Positions 22,143-31,395 of a DNA stretch of 64,000 nt are shown here, piece after piece. Source of the DNA: a bacterium (lineage in GTDB: Bacteria; Armatimonadota; Fimbriimonadia; Fimbriimonadales; Fimbriimonadaceae); contig JAIXUN010000002.1 in the NCBI GenBank assembly GCA_027483535.1, positions 682,001-746,000 of the forward strand. Reading direction: 5' to 3'. A model generated the notes under the pieces. That model was not told where the DNA came from, searched no databases, and worked only from the letters and a program-made list of their open reading frames with translations. Made by a program: the position numbers and the translations under genes. The stretch's first letter is position 1. Each line of letters opens with the position of its first letter.

Positions 22143-25034
22143 ATGAATTCTAACTTTAATCCTTTTATGAGGTCCGGTAAGGACCACCTTCGACGCCAAG
22201 GTTCACGATTCGCACGCCGAATTGCTCTCCTGACCCTCGTTCTGTCTGTTGGCAGCGCGGTGGTTGGATTCAAGGGCGAAGAACCGAAGTCGGAATCCAA
22301 AGCCTCGTCCGCGCCTATCCAATCTCCGTCTTTCCGATCGGTGAAGGAATTGGATGCCTTCATTCAGCAAGTCAAAGCCGAACGACGAAAGTGGGGCAAA
22401 GACGATAGCAAAGGCACCGCCGGCTACCTAGAAGCTCTGCGAGAAAGGCTCTTCGTTCGATCATTCCCGAATGACCGACCCGATGAGGACGCGTACTTCG
22501 AGGCGCTTCAGCACATGTCTCAGATGCCCAAGGCCACCGCGTTCGAAAGGACGATTCTGGGTGGTCAGAACTCCTCTACCGGACTCAAGATCGACCCGAT
22601 CACCGGAATTCCGGTGCGAGCCGGAAACGTAGGCAACACGCCTGGAACGTGGGACTTCTTCGGACCCCAAGGACTCGGCATCCCCTATCGGATTTACTAC
22701 GGACCACCCGACGCCGCTCTGAACGGGCGAATTTCGGGTCTAGCCTACGACCCTTCCAACCCGCGAACCCTCTTCTTGGGTGCCCCTGCGGGCGGCGTGT
22801 GGAAGTCCACCGATGCAGGTGTGACTTGGAATCCGCTTGGCAACGGTTTCACGGCTCCGTATATCTCTCGCGTTGCGGTGAGCCCGGCTAACTCCAACCT
22901 TGTGATTGCAGGCATGGGTGACCCGGACGGTGGCCAAGGCAGCGGCAATGGCGTGCTCCGATCCACCGATGGCGGCCTCACTTGGTCGAACGTTGTTCTC
23001 AATGGTGGTAGCTCCATGCGCGTCTCCGAGGTCATGTTCGACCCCGACGACGCGAGCATTGTGATCGTGGTTGCCGATAGCGGCGGCGGACTTTACCGAT
23101 CGGTTGACGGCGGCGCTTCGTTCACGCGACTCACGGTCGGTGGTTCCAACAACCGCCAATTCACCGAGATGTCGATCGGTATCGCAAGCGGCACCGGCGT
23201 GCGACGCTACTACGTTTCGGATCGATCCGGCGGGCTCTTCTTCTCTGAAGATAAGGGTCAGACTTGGGCGGCTTTGAACGGACCTCCAGGATGGGCGGGT
23301 CGAACCTTCATTGGCGCTTCGCGGGTCGATCCAAATAAGCTGTTCACCATCTCGAACAGTTCTCAGCGCGTTCATGTCGGAACCATTTCGGGTGGCACCG
23401 CTACCTGGACCGACATCACCTCGAACCTGCCAAGCGGATACAACTGGTCGCAATCTTGGTACGACATGCACCTGAACGTTGCCAAGCACAAGCGCAACGG
23501 CGTGGATACCGACTTTGTTTACGTGGGTCTCATCACGCTGGCTTGTTGGAACGGAAGCACCTGGACCGACGTGGGTCGAACGTACACCAACTCGGCACTC
23601 ACCCACAACGACGCTCACGTGATGACCGTCAATCCGGCGAACGAGACCGAGATGCTCATCGGTAACGATGGAGGCGTTTGGCCGCTCAAGTTCAACGAAA
23701 CGAACCAAACGTGGACCTTCCAAAACCGATCCAGCAACACGCTTGGAATTACCATGTTCTACTCGGCGGCGTTCCACCCTTGGTCGACGGTTCGACTGAT
23801 GGGCGGTACTCAAGACAACGCCTCGCCCGTCGCGATTGGCGACCTGAAGAACTGGGCGAACCGAACCGGTGGAGACGGAATGGGATGTGCTTGGAGCCCA
23901 AGCAACCCCCAAATAGCCTTTGGATCGGCGCAGTTCAACGGTCTTTACGGCACCACCAACGGCTGGGTGAGCCAGTTTGGCTTTGGTCCCGATTGGGGAG
24001 CGGATCCGACCCCGTTCGTCACGAAAATGGCGATCGAGCCTCAGGCATCGGCCGCCCTTTACGTGGGAACAAACCACCTGTGGCGATACAACACCACGAC
24101 GGGCGGAACCTGGGACGCTCGATTGGGCAACACCAACCTGTGTCCGAACGGCGGAGCGATCTATTCGATCGCGGTTGCCCCGACCGACAACAAGGTTCTC
24201 TATGTCGGAACGGAGCAGGGCCAACTCTGGACCTCGGTGGATCGAGGAGCCACCTGGCGACAGCTCGACACTCTGCTCACGCCGTCGTTCACTCGACGCA
24301 CGATCACTCACATCCGCGTTCACCCGACGAACAAGAGGCAAATCTGGTTCACGGTTGGTGGAACGGGAACGCCTCACCTCTACCGTGTTGCGGATACCAC
24401 GGCTCCGAACCCAACGCTTGAGAACGTAAGCGGATCGGGCGGCACCGGATTGCCAAACATCTTCACTGCTTGGATGGCGATCGACGATCAGCAGCCGAAC
24501 GCGCGCTGGTGGGTCGCAACCGACATTGGTGTGTTTGCAACCACTAACGGCGGTGCCACCTGGGCCAACGCCACCAACGCGCTGGGGATGCCGGTGTGTG
24601 AGGTGAGTCGCTTGGAATGGGTCCCCGGCACGCAACTGCTCATGGCGTCGACCTACGGTCGAGGAATGTGGCGGCTTGCAGTGAAGGGTGGCGGTGTCAC
24701 AACCGGAACTCCTAGCCTTCGATGGAACCACGCTCCAAGACTTGCCGCGGGAACGGTCACCGTGCGAAGCGCAGCCCAAAACAACGGAACCGCGCTTCTG
24801 GACGATCTTCGCATCAGCGATGTGACTCTGAGAATCGGGAACAACACCTACCGGGCAAACACTCTTTGGCCGATCGCCGCGGGCTCGATCCTTACGGGTC
24901 AGGCTACTAGCCGACTCTTCAACATCTCGGTCCCCGGCGGTTCGCCCCGCACCGGAACCTACCGAATCGAGGGCTCGTACCTGCACGCAGGCAAGCGAGT
25001 GGATATCGTCGAGTCGGCGACCATTAGCTGGTAA
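22143..25034 (+). CDS. Secreted BNR/VPS10-type propeller protein, 963 aa
   Basis: The N-terminus has a basic stretch followed by a hydrophobic helix (ARRIALLTLVLSVGSAVVGF), giving an exported protein with a long n-region. Residues ~60-170 are charged and helical. Two propellers then follow with Asp-box blades: STDAGVTWNPLG, STDGGLTWSNV, SVDGGASFTRL, SEDKGQTWAAL, SVDRGATWRQL, TNGGATWANAT. These alternate with strands like DPSNPRTLFLGAPAGGVWKS. The last ~110 residues (SLRWNHAPRLAAGTVTVRSAAQNNGTALL...GTYRIEGSYLHAGKRVDIVESATISW) form a beta-sandwich tail. This architecture is common in large secreted proteins of the group. The 767-codon ORF on the opposite strand is a shadow. A strong terminator follows. 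Confidence 0.82.
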   Translation: MNSNFNPFMRSGKDHLRRQGSRFARRIALLTLVLSVGSAVVGFKGEEPKSESKASSAPIQSPSFRSVKELDAFIQQVKAERRKWGKDDSKGTAGYLEALRERLFVRSFPNDRPDEDAYFEALQHMSQMPKATAFERTILGGQNSSTGLKIDPITGIPVRAGNVGNTPGTWDFFGPQGLGIPYRIYYGPPDAALNGRISGLAYDPSNPRTLFLGAPAGGVWKSTDAGVTWNPLGNGFTAPYISRVAVSPANSNLVIAGMGDPDGGQGSGNGVLRSTDGGLTWSNVVLNGGSSMRVSEVMFDPDDASIVIVVADSGGGLYRSVDGGASFTRLTVGGSNNRQFTEMSIGIASGTGVRRYYVSDRSGGLFFSEDKGQTWAALNGPPGWAGRTFIGASRVDPNKLFTISNSSQRVHVGTISGGTATWTDITSNLPSGYNWSQSWYDMHLNVAKHKRNGVDTDFVYVGLITLACWNGSTWTDVGRTYTNSALTHNDAHVMTVNPANETEMLIGNDGGVWPLKFNETNQTWTFQNRSSNTLGITMFYSAAFHPWSTVRLMGGTQDNASPVAIGDLKNWANRTGGDGMGCAWSPSNPQIAFGSAQFNGLYGTTNGWVSQFGFGPDWGADPTPFVTKMAIEPQASAALYVGTNHLWRYNTTTGGTWDARLGNTNLCPNGGAIYSIAVAPTDNKVLYVGTEQGQLWTSVDRGATWRQLDTLLTPSFTRRTITHIRVHPTNKRQIWFTVGGTGTPHLYRVADTTAPNPTLENVSGSGGTGLPNIFTAWMAIDDQQPNARWWVATDIGVFATTNGGATWANATNALGMPVCEVSRLEWVPGTQLLMASTYGRGMWRLAVKGGGVTTGTPSLRWNHAPRLAAGTVTVRSAAQNNGTALLDDLRISDVTLRIGNNTYRANTLWPIAAGSILTGQATSRLFNISVPGGSPRTGTYRIEGSYLHAGKRVDIVESATISW

Positions 25035-25058
25035 TCCGCTCAACGACCATAGTTGACA

Positions 25059-25099
25059 AAAGGTGCCTAGCCCGTAAAGGGCTGGGCACCTTTCTTTTC
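25059..25099 (+). terminator. Rho-independent terminator
   Basis: A 15-bp stem with a single G.U pair (AAAGGTGCCTAGCCC/GGGCTGGGCACCTTT, loop GTAAA) is followed by CTTTTC. It lies 25 bases after the stop of the 963-aa propeller gene. Confidence 0.88.
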
Positions 25100-25150
25100 A
25101 AGAGCTAATCTGTGACGATTCGTTGACGATGATGATTGACACTCTTCTTC

Positions 25151-25849
25151 GTGAAGAAGAAGATCGTCTGGACAACGCTTGCCGTAGCTGCTGCCGCCAT
25201 CGTCGTCGCTCAAGGAACCAAGAGACTCTATTTCAACGGCGAAGTCGCCTCTGAAGACGTGAGAATCATCAATGGTGTCGCCTATGCGCCTCTGCGAGAT
25301 ATCGCCAAGGCTATGGGAACCACCGTCTCTCAACGACCAGACGGTTCGCTCGAGATCGTACGCCAAGGTGGCGCGAACCAGGTGGAAGCCAAGCTCAATG
25401 GCAAAGTAGGCGACTGGCTCTTCGATGGTGGTTGGAGATTCAAGGTTGTCGGCTTCAAACGTGTCGCCAATTACAAGAAGGTGAACCCTTGGTACAGCGA
25501 GACTGAGGTGGATGGCGACGAACAGCACGACCTCCTCGTGATCGACTACGTCTTCCGAAACGGGATGAAAGCTGCGTTCAGCATGGATCTCGGCGGAAAC
25601 CTAACATCGGTGGCAAATGAAGACGGCTCGTCGAACCCGGTCGAGAACAACGACTTCAAGTACAACGGTGGCGTTTTCTACTCAAAGGCACTTCTGCCCG
25701 GCGCAGAGATGAAGGGCACGTTCATCGTTAAGATTCTCAAGACCGAAAAACCGAAGGACCTCATCGTCGAGTTCGGTGGCATGACCGGATACACCGATGA
25801 GGTGAAGCCGAAAGAGCCAACTGTCCTGCGCATTAGCCTGTCCAACTAA
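25151..25849 (+). CDS. Secreted protein with copper-amine-oxidase-N-like domain
   Basis: From the GTG at 25151 (VKKKIVWTTLAVAAAAIVVAQG) the product is ~232 aa with a signal peptide. The track's TTG at 25136 adds five residues before it. Residues ~25-75 (LYFNGEVASEDVRIINGVAYAPLRDIAKAMGTTVSQRPDGSLEIVR) match the small 'copper amine oxidase N-terminal-like' domain that begins with a V...I.GV.YVPLR pattern and is common in secreted cell-wall or surface proteins. The C-terminal ~150 residues (WRFKVVGFKRVANYKKVNPWYSETEVDG, LLVIDYVFRNGMK, MKGTFIVKIL) look like a telomeric-repeat/DUF4352-like beta sandwich. The large hydrolase gene follows 35 bases downstream, suggesting cotranscription. Confidence 0.7.
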   Translation: MKKKIVWTTLAVAAAAIVVAQGTKRLYFNGEVASEDVRIINGVAYAPLRDIAKAMGTTVSQRPDGSLEIVRQGGANQVEAKLNGKVGDWLFDGGWRFKVVGFKRVANYKKVNPWYSETEVDGDEQHDLLVIDYVFRNGMKAAFSMDLGGNLTSVANEDGSSNPVENNDFKYNGGVFYSKALLPGAEMKGTFIVKILKTEKPKDLIVEFGGMTGYTDEVKPKEPTVLRISLSN

Positions 25850-25884
25850 CCCCAAAAATTGAATCGTCTCCCAGAACAGGCTTC

Positions 25885-28800
25885 ATGAAGAAAATCAGTT
25901 CTAGATCCTTGCTGGCCATCGGTGCGGGCATGTTGCTGCTGCAGCATGCTTGTTTCGCGTTTTCTGCACCGTCTCGGCTCGTTACATGGGCCTCGCTTGT
26001 GCCAAGCAAAGCACAAGGGCAGAAAGAACTGACTCTTGGGGTCCCGGCCACCTTGCAACTTCCTGAAAGGGGAGAAGTCGCATACGTCGTGCGATTAAAG
26101 GAGGGCCAGTATCCGTTAAAAATGACGGTTAAGGGACCCCGAGGAAGCGATTCAACGCTCCTATTCGATCTTTCCCTGCGCACCGCCACGGGGCAAAGGT
26201 ACAAGCAGATTGAATACGTTAATGAAGTCGGAGAATCCTATAAGTCGGAAAAGGTGATCACCCTTACCGAAGACTTCGAGGGCCTTCTTGTCTTCACCCA
26301 GGATAGGGGCGATCGGGCTCAAATCGAGTTCACCTTGGGATCGGTCACCGATGCACCTAACCCGCCCGACGATAGCAACAAACCGCCAAAAGAGGACCCG
26401 TTCGATCGAAGCAAAGCGCAGAACTCGCTTCTGGTTTACGTTCACGGAATCTCCCGCAACAACCAGCAGGCAGCATCCGATAACGAAGGAATCGGGACCG
26501 CCCAGCACCCTCGGTACTACTGGGGTTGGGATCTCTTGGCGGGCTCCATTGGTCAAGAAGGTTCGAGCACGCTCGACTTACTGACTACCTTCAAAGGTGG
26601 CTCACCAAAAGCGAGCAAGACAACCCGGGGCTCTTGGTCGAATTACGAGAATTACACGCCTAATCCTAACGAATCTTGCCCCATCTTATTGCCTCAAGGA
26701 ACGCAGATCGGACAGGAACGCCCCTGGCTGGGCGCGATGGTTAGCTTCCGCGATGGATCGCTCGCGCTGATGCCGCAGGTCGGCGCGGCGATCGATCAAA
26801 TCTACGACAGCTATTTCCAAACTTTCGGAAAGCTCCCTGCCGACAAGCAACCGAAGATCGTTTTCGTTGGGCATAGCTTCGGCGGAATCGTCATTCGGAC
26901 AATTCTCACCAACCCAACTGAAGGAGACTTCAGGGGCAACAAACTCACCGAAGTTCAGCGAGAGAAGGCGACTTACATCGGTAAGCGGGTTCATTTCGCT
27001 GCCTCTCTCTCTACCCCCCACTTGGGATCGCCGCTTCCATTGTTCTCTCAGCACTTAGAAGAAGCGGCTCGCGCTGCATTCGTGATCCCCGGGGTTGCCA
27101 ATGAGATTTCTTCCGCTGCAGGTTGGAATTCCGAAACACTGAACACGGTGGCAACTGAGTATCGGAGCACGGCTCTCAACTTGATTGCGGGACGCCGTGA
27201 AAGTCTAGAAGACATTATCCGAATGCCGAATTACAACTCCGGGCTCCTCGATCCATCAAAGATGAGGCGGCCTGACGGCTCCCAGGTTCTGTTCTACACA
27301 ATGGCGGGGATGAGCCCAGGCTTCGTCTTGTACGATACGCCGAAACACATCACTACCGCCGGGATCGTATGGCAAGCCACTCCGCAAGTCTCGTTTGGAT
27401 TACAGGATCTTTTCGGTGCGGGACGGTTTCCAAAGGCTGCTGCAGCGCTCACTGTTTTCAACGGCGCGCTAGCCGTTGGCGGGTACGGAGCATCGCCTGG
27501 TAAACCCTGGGGGGCTGCCACCGTACCGGCGGGAGATAAGACAACAAAACCAGATTTTGGTTCGAACAGATTCAAGGTTTCTGGTCCTGAGTGGGAGAAA
27601 GCATCGTTATCCGAACAAGCTCTAATCGGAGCTAAACAGGTCAGAGACTCCGTTGGGTTTGTACTCAGGAGCATGTCCTACAACTCCGTTTACAAGCAAA
27701 CTCCCGATGGCGAATACGACAATGACGGACTAGTAGGATGGGACTCCTCCAACGCGATCGGCCTCAGCGGACCCTTCTGGAAGCGAGTGTACGGTCCCGA
27801 TTGGGGACAGGTCTTCCCGTTCGACTGGGACCACCACGACTCCATTGACTTCAATCCGGGCACAGGAAGTTTCATCTACGAATACCTTGTAGAAGACAAG
27901 CTTCCGTCTTCGTATCCCAGCAGCCTTATCGCGGTCGAAGTGGATTCGGTCACCAGTTCTTGTCCGGATATTGACAGCGTCCCATCGACTAACACGGAAC
28001 CTGATTATCGTCTTGAAGTTTCTCTCAGCGGAGATGTGAAAACCTTTGCAGGTCCCGACGACACAAGAACCCTGACGGGTCCAATCCGCTTCGAATCGGT
28101 TCAGAAAGGTGTTTTGGTTCCGATCACCATCAAGCTCTACGATCGAGACCCGATCAGTGAAGATGCGCTTTCAATCGGAAAGGAAATCGGAAGAGACGCG
28201 ATCCACCTAGTCTATAACCGCCGCACCAAGCGAGTGCTGTTCGTTCCAAGCCAAATTGGAACCGATCCCGTGATCGGAATGGCCGACGATGTGATTACGT
28301 TCGCCGGACACCCAACCGCCAAACTTCCGGCGACCATATCCTTCAAAATCACCGAAAAGGCGGGCTCGGCAAACGTTGCTCAGGCTTCCAGTCTCAAAGA
28401 CGCAACGATCCGATTATTCGAAAAGAACGGGATCATCATTGCCCTTTCGAACGTGAACTACTCCACGGGCGATCCCAAGGAGGGAGACGTTCTGGCCGGA
28501 TCGGGCGCGCTCTCGCTCACTTATCCGAATCCACTAAAGGACTACAAGAACTCCCAAGCAGCAGGGCTCCCAGATAGCCTGACGGCGGAGATCGGGCGTG
28601 CAAATTTCACCGGACTAGTCGCGCGAAAGGACGGCGAAATCTGGCGGGCCTCTGGGTTTGGCGGAATCCTTTCCGACCCTAAAAAGGTCGAAGACTTCGC
28701 CGGTTCCGGAGCGGCTCTCGAACTCAACAAGGGCGCCCAAATGTCGCTCTTCAAGAACAGTTCTGGAGAACTGCAGGTGAACATGAAAGGGGGCGGTTCG

Positions 28801-31395
28801 GTCACCCTGCCTTATCGCTCGAACCTGGGCAATCCGATCAAGGTGTCGTTTGCCGAAATTGGGATCGCCGATGTTGTGAACGGTCCGTTCGAGTTTCGCC
28901 TCCGAGAAGGTGCACTGGCAGGACTCGCATCTAACGAGGGCATTGCCGTCCCGCTCTTCCGAATCTCCGCTCCGAAGCTCGATTTCGACTATCGTCGAGA
29001 GGCAAACAACCAAACTCGTTGGGAACTGCGAGTTCCCAACGCGAAGGTGATCGGCGGACTCCCGGGCTTGGCAACCAAAGATCCCGACCCTCTTGAGTTC
29101 GATGTCAATGCGTTGCGGATCGATGATGATGGTTTGACCTCTTTCAGCGCGACCCGAACCTTCTCGGCCCCGCGACGGGTCGCCCTGGTGGACCCATTCG
29201 ATTTCGCATTCGCAGTAAAGAGTGCAACCGTTGAGGTGAGGAACAACAAACTCGTCTCCGGCACTCTGCTGGCCGATATCGAATTCCCCGACTCGGTGAA
29301 GTCACCAACCGGAGGCAGGGCGTCGCTCAATGACGTATCCATCACCCTTGGACAAGGGGGCGTCTTTGTCGAGGCTCAAAAGCCGCTCGACGTTCGATGG
29401 CGCGGATTTGCGCTTCAGGCGGAGCGCTTTACCCTCGACCTTTCGGCAGATCGAAGTCCGGGTTCCATGGCTCCCTCTTGGAAGGGCGTCAGCGTTCCGA
29501 CCGGCAAACTGATTCTGCCGGAGTCGCTCGGAGACGATGCTCCCAGTCGAACCGTAACCGTTTCTAACTTTAGGCTGGAATCCGCGGGAATCAGTGGCTC
29601 AGTGACCTTCGGGGCAAACGGGACCGCGGGTCCCAAAGAGATCGCCGGGTTCAAGGCGAGCAACGTCACGGGCGAGATCGCCTTCCGACAGAATGCCATC
29701 ACCAAAGGTGGACTCTCGGGAGAGCTGGAAATTCCAAGCGATACCGCCGGGCAAGCCCCGTGGAAGTTCGGCGCCGCTGCCAGTATCGACTCCAACGGTC
29801 TCGTCGAGGTTGGTGTCAAGAACACGACTTTCCCTCTGGAGGGTCTCGGTCTCAATCTTCAAGTCGAATCGGGCACGCTCAGCTTTGGAGTTGGGGTGCC
29901 AAAGGTGATTCTCTCGGGCAAACTGGCCTTTGCCAACCTTCCGCAAGCCGTCGCTTCGTTAAACGGGAAAGCGATCGGGGTGAAAGGGATCGGTTTTGAT
30001 GCCAACGGAAAATTCTATGCCCCTACCGGGGGCGGACTCGACTTAGGCGAGGGAGCTCAGCTTGATCTTGGACCTGTGATGGTCGACGCCCGGTCGGTGG
30101 CTCTCCGAGGGAACGCCCAGGGCCGACTCGCCGCAGTTGCCATTTCCGGCGGCGTCTCCATTCAGGGAGATCTGCCCGTTTCGGGTGGCGTCACGTTCGA
30201 TGGAATCACCATCGAGCGAGCCTCGGGCACCTCACCGGTTCCAAACGTCACAATCGGCGGCATTGGCCTGGAGGCTAGGATGGCCGGGGTCGGCACGATC
30301 CGAGGAAAGATCAGTCGCCAAAACGTCACCGGTTTCACAAATGCGTTTCAAGGCAATGTCGACCTCAACCTAGATGCTTTTCCGGGCAACATTGGAGTAA
30401 CTCTGTTGCTTGCCGATGATGTTTGGTTTGTTGGAGGCCGAGTTTCCGGTCTTAACATTACAACCTCACCCGCGCTGACCGTCTATGGCTTTAGTGGCGG
30501 ATTTGGATCCGGCATCAAGCCCAAACCTAGCCAGGGGCGCATTGAAGGGCTGGACCAGTTGGAAAGGTCCAAGGGTTCTTTCTTTGCTCAGGCGGGATTG
30601 CTTATTGGCGACCCCGCGCAAGGCACTCTCTGGTGGGGAGAAGTGAACCTGGGAGTAACGCTCCCGCAGTTCATTCTAGACATCGCGGGGCAAGCAACGT
30701 TTGTCAATCTCCCCGGAGATCAACCCAGCTTCAATTCTCGAAGCTGGTGGGAGAACCGATCCCGAGTCGCATGGGTATTCATGCGAATAGACGCTGAGAA
30801 GAAGCAATTCGACCTGGGCGGTCGTTTGAGGTTCTTCTTCCCCAGCAAGAGCGTCTCGATGTTTGAAGCAGGCGGCGAATTTGCAATGCGCCTGTCACCG
30901 AACGAAAAGTTTGTTCGCTTGGGTTGGGAACCTGCCGGACAAGAAAAGGTCTTCCTCAAGCTCAATACAGGACTCGGCGATAGCATTGGAACATTCGCCG
31001 CGCAAGTGGGCTTGAACATTGAGTTCCAAGAAACGTTCGTGTTTCAGCTCGATCTCAATGCCACGCTGAAGATGTTCAGCGGAGCGGTCGTCGTCTCGGC
31101 AGGTGGAACCTTAAACGTTTACGAATGGGGACCAGAAAAGGAACTAGGCGTTAACGGGTCGATCTTCATCGAAGGGATGATCGACTTCGGTCTGTTCGAG
31201 GCTGCTGCCGGAGGACGACTCTCTATGAGTTGGAACGAGCAAAGAGGAGTTCTTGTCCCGGCCGGGATGAGCATTCCTGTGACAACCGCTCCTGGCGGAC
31301 TACGCGTTCGGGGAACGGTCTACGGGCGAATCGGTCGGCTATCTGGAAGCAAGAGCATTACGGTGTGGATTATCGATCCCAAGAGGGACAACTGA
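25885..31395 (+). CDS. Giant secreted protein: lipase-like alpha/beta hydrolase plus long beta-rich region (1836 aa)
   Basis: A signal peptide (MKKISSRSLLAIGAGMLLLQHACFAF) is followed by a beta domain (~residues 40-160). An alpha/beta hydrolase comes next (~170-670) with an oxyanion strand NSLLVYVHGISRNN and the nucleophile elbow KIVFVGHSFGGIVI (GxSxG). Candidate acid and base residues are in YDNDGLVGWDSS and WDHHDSIDF. A lipase or esterase acting outside the cell is therefore likely. The remaining ~1150 residues are repetitive beta strands rich in G/V/A (KLAFANLPQAVASLNGKAIGVKG, LDLGEGAQLDLGPVMVDARSV, FVFQLDLNATLKMFSGAVVVSAGG), probably a stalk, helix or barrel-like structure that I cannot assign. 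The stop TGA overlaps the ATG of the FnIII-like gene, so the two are coupled. Confidence 0.8.
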   Translation: MKKISSRSLLAIGAGMLLLQHACFAFSAPSRLVTWASLVPSKAQGQKELTLGVPATLQLPERGEVAYVVRLKEGQYPLKMTVKGPRGSDSTLLFDLSLRTATGQRYKQIEYVNEVGESYKSEKVITLTEDFEGLLVFTQDRGDRAQIEFTLGSVTDAPNPPDDSNKPPKEDPFDRSKAQNSLLVYVHGISRNNQQAASDNEGIGTAQHPRYYWGWDLLAGSIGQEGSSTLDLLTTFKGGSPKASKTTRGSWSNYENYTPNPNESCPILLPQGTQIGQERPWLGAMVSFRDGSLALMPQVGAAIDQIYDSYFQTFGKLPADKQPKIVFVGHSFGGIVIRTILTNPTEGDFRGNKLTEVQREKATYIGKRVHFAASLSTPHLGSPLPLFSQHLEEAARAAFVIPGVANEISSAAGWNSETLNTVATEYRSTALNLIAGRRESLEDIIRMPNYNSGLLDPSKMRRPDGSQVLFYTMAGMSPGFVLYDTPKHITTAGIVWQATPQVSFGLQDLFGAGRFPKAAAALTVFNGALAVGGYGASPGKPWGAATVPAGDKTTKPDFGSNRFKVSGPEWEKASLSEQALIGAKQVRDSVGFVLRSMSYNSVYKQTPDGEYDNDGLVGWDSSNAIGLSGPFWKRVYGPDWGQVFPFDWDHHDSIDFNPGTGSFIYEYLVEDKLPSSYPSSLIAVEVDSVTSSCPDIDSVPSTNTEPDYRLEVSLSGDVKTFAGPDDTRTLTGPIRFESVQKGVLVPITIKLYDRDPISEDALSIGKEIGRDAIHLVYNRRTKRVLFVPSQIGTDPVIGMADDVITFAGHPTAKLPATISFKITEKAGSANVAQASSLKDATIRLFEKNGIIIALSNVNYSTGDPKEGDVLAGSGALSLTYPNPLKDYKNSQAAGLPDSLTAEIGRANFTGLVARKDGEIWRASGFGGILSDPKKVEDFAGSGAALELNKGAQMSLFKNSSGELQVNMKGGGSVTLPYRSNLGNPIKVSFAEIGIADVVNGPFEFRLREGALAGLASNEGIAVPLFRISAPKLDFDYRREANNQTRWELRVPNAKVIGGLPGLATKDPDPLEFDVNALRIDDDGLTSFSATRTFSAPRRVALVDPFDFAFAVKSATVEVRNNKLVSGTLLADIEFPDSVKSPTGGRASLNDVSITLGQGGVFVEAQKPLDVRWRGFALQAERFTLDLSADRSPGSMAPSWKGVSVPTGKLILPESLGDDAPSRTVTVSNFRLESAGISGSVTFGANGTAGPKEIAGFKASNVTGEIAFRQNAITKGGLSGELEIPSDTAGQAPWKFGAAASIDSNGLVEVGVKNTTFPLEGLGLNLQVESGTLSFGVGVPKVILSGKLAFANLPQAVASLNGKAIGVKGIGFDANGKFYAPTGGGLDLGEGAQLDLGPVMVDARSVALRGNAQGRLAAVAISGGVSIQGDLPVSGGVTFDGITIERASGTSPVPNVTIGGIGLEARMAGVGTIRGKISRQNVTGFTNAFQGNVDLNLDAFPGNIGVTLLLADDVWFVGGRVSGLNITTSPALTVYGFSGGFGSGIKPKPSQGRIEGLDQLERSKGSFFAQAGLLIGDPAQGTLWWGEVNLGVTLPQFILDIAGQATFVNLPGDQPSFNSRSWWENRSRVAWVFMRIDAEKKQFDLGGRLRFFFPSKSVSMFEAGGEFAMRLSPNEKFVRLGWEPAGQEKVFLKLNTGLGDSIGTFAAQVGLNIEFQETFVFQLDLNATLKMFSGAVVVSAGGTLNVYEWGPEKELGVNGSIFIEGMIDFGLFEAAAGGRLSMSWNEQRGVLVPAGMSIPVTTAPGGLRVRGTVYGRIGRLSGSKSITVWIIDPKRDN

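Noticed and set aside
22740-25043. 767-aa minus-strand ORF
   Set aside because: Full-length shadow of the 963-aa propeller gene; no recognisable motif, low-complexity V/R/S/G composition, no start context.
26161-30999. Numerous minus ORFs inside the giant hydrolase gene
   Set aside because: All are short, unordered and without motifs; shadows of a long GC-rich coding region.
31230-31394. N-terminal extension of the FnIII-like ORF
   Set aside because: It overlaps the end of the giant hydrolase in another frame; the coupled ATG at 31395 leads directly to a signal peptide.
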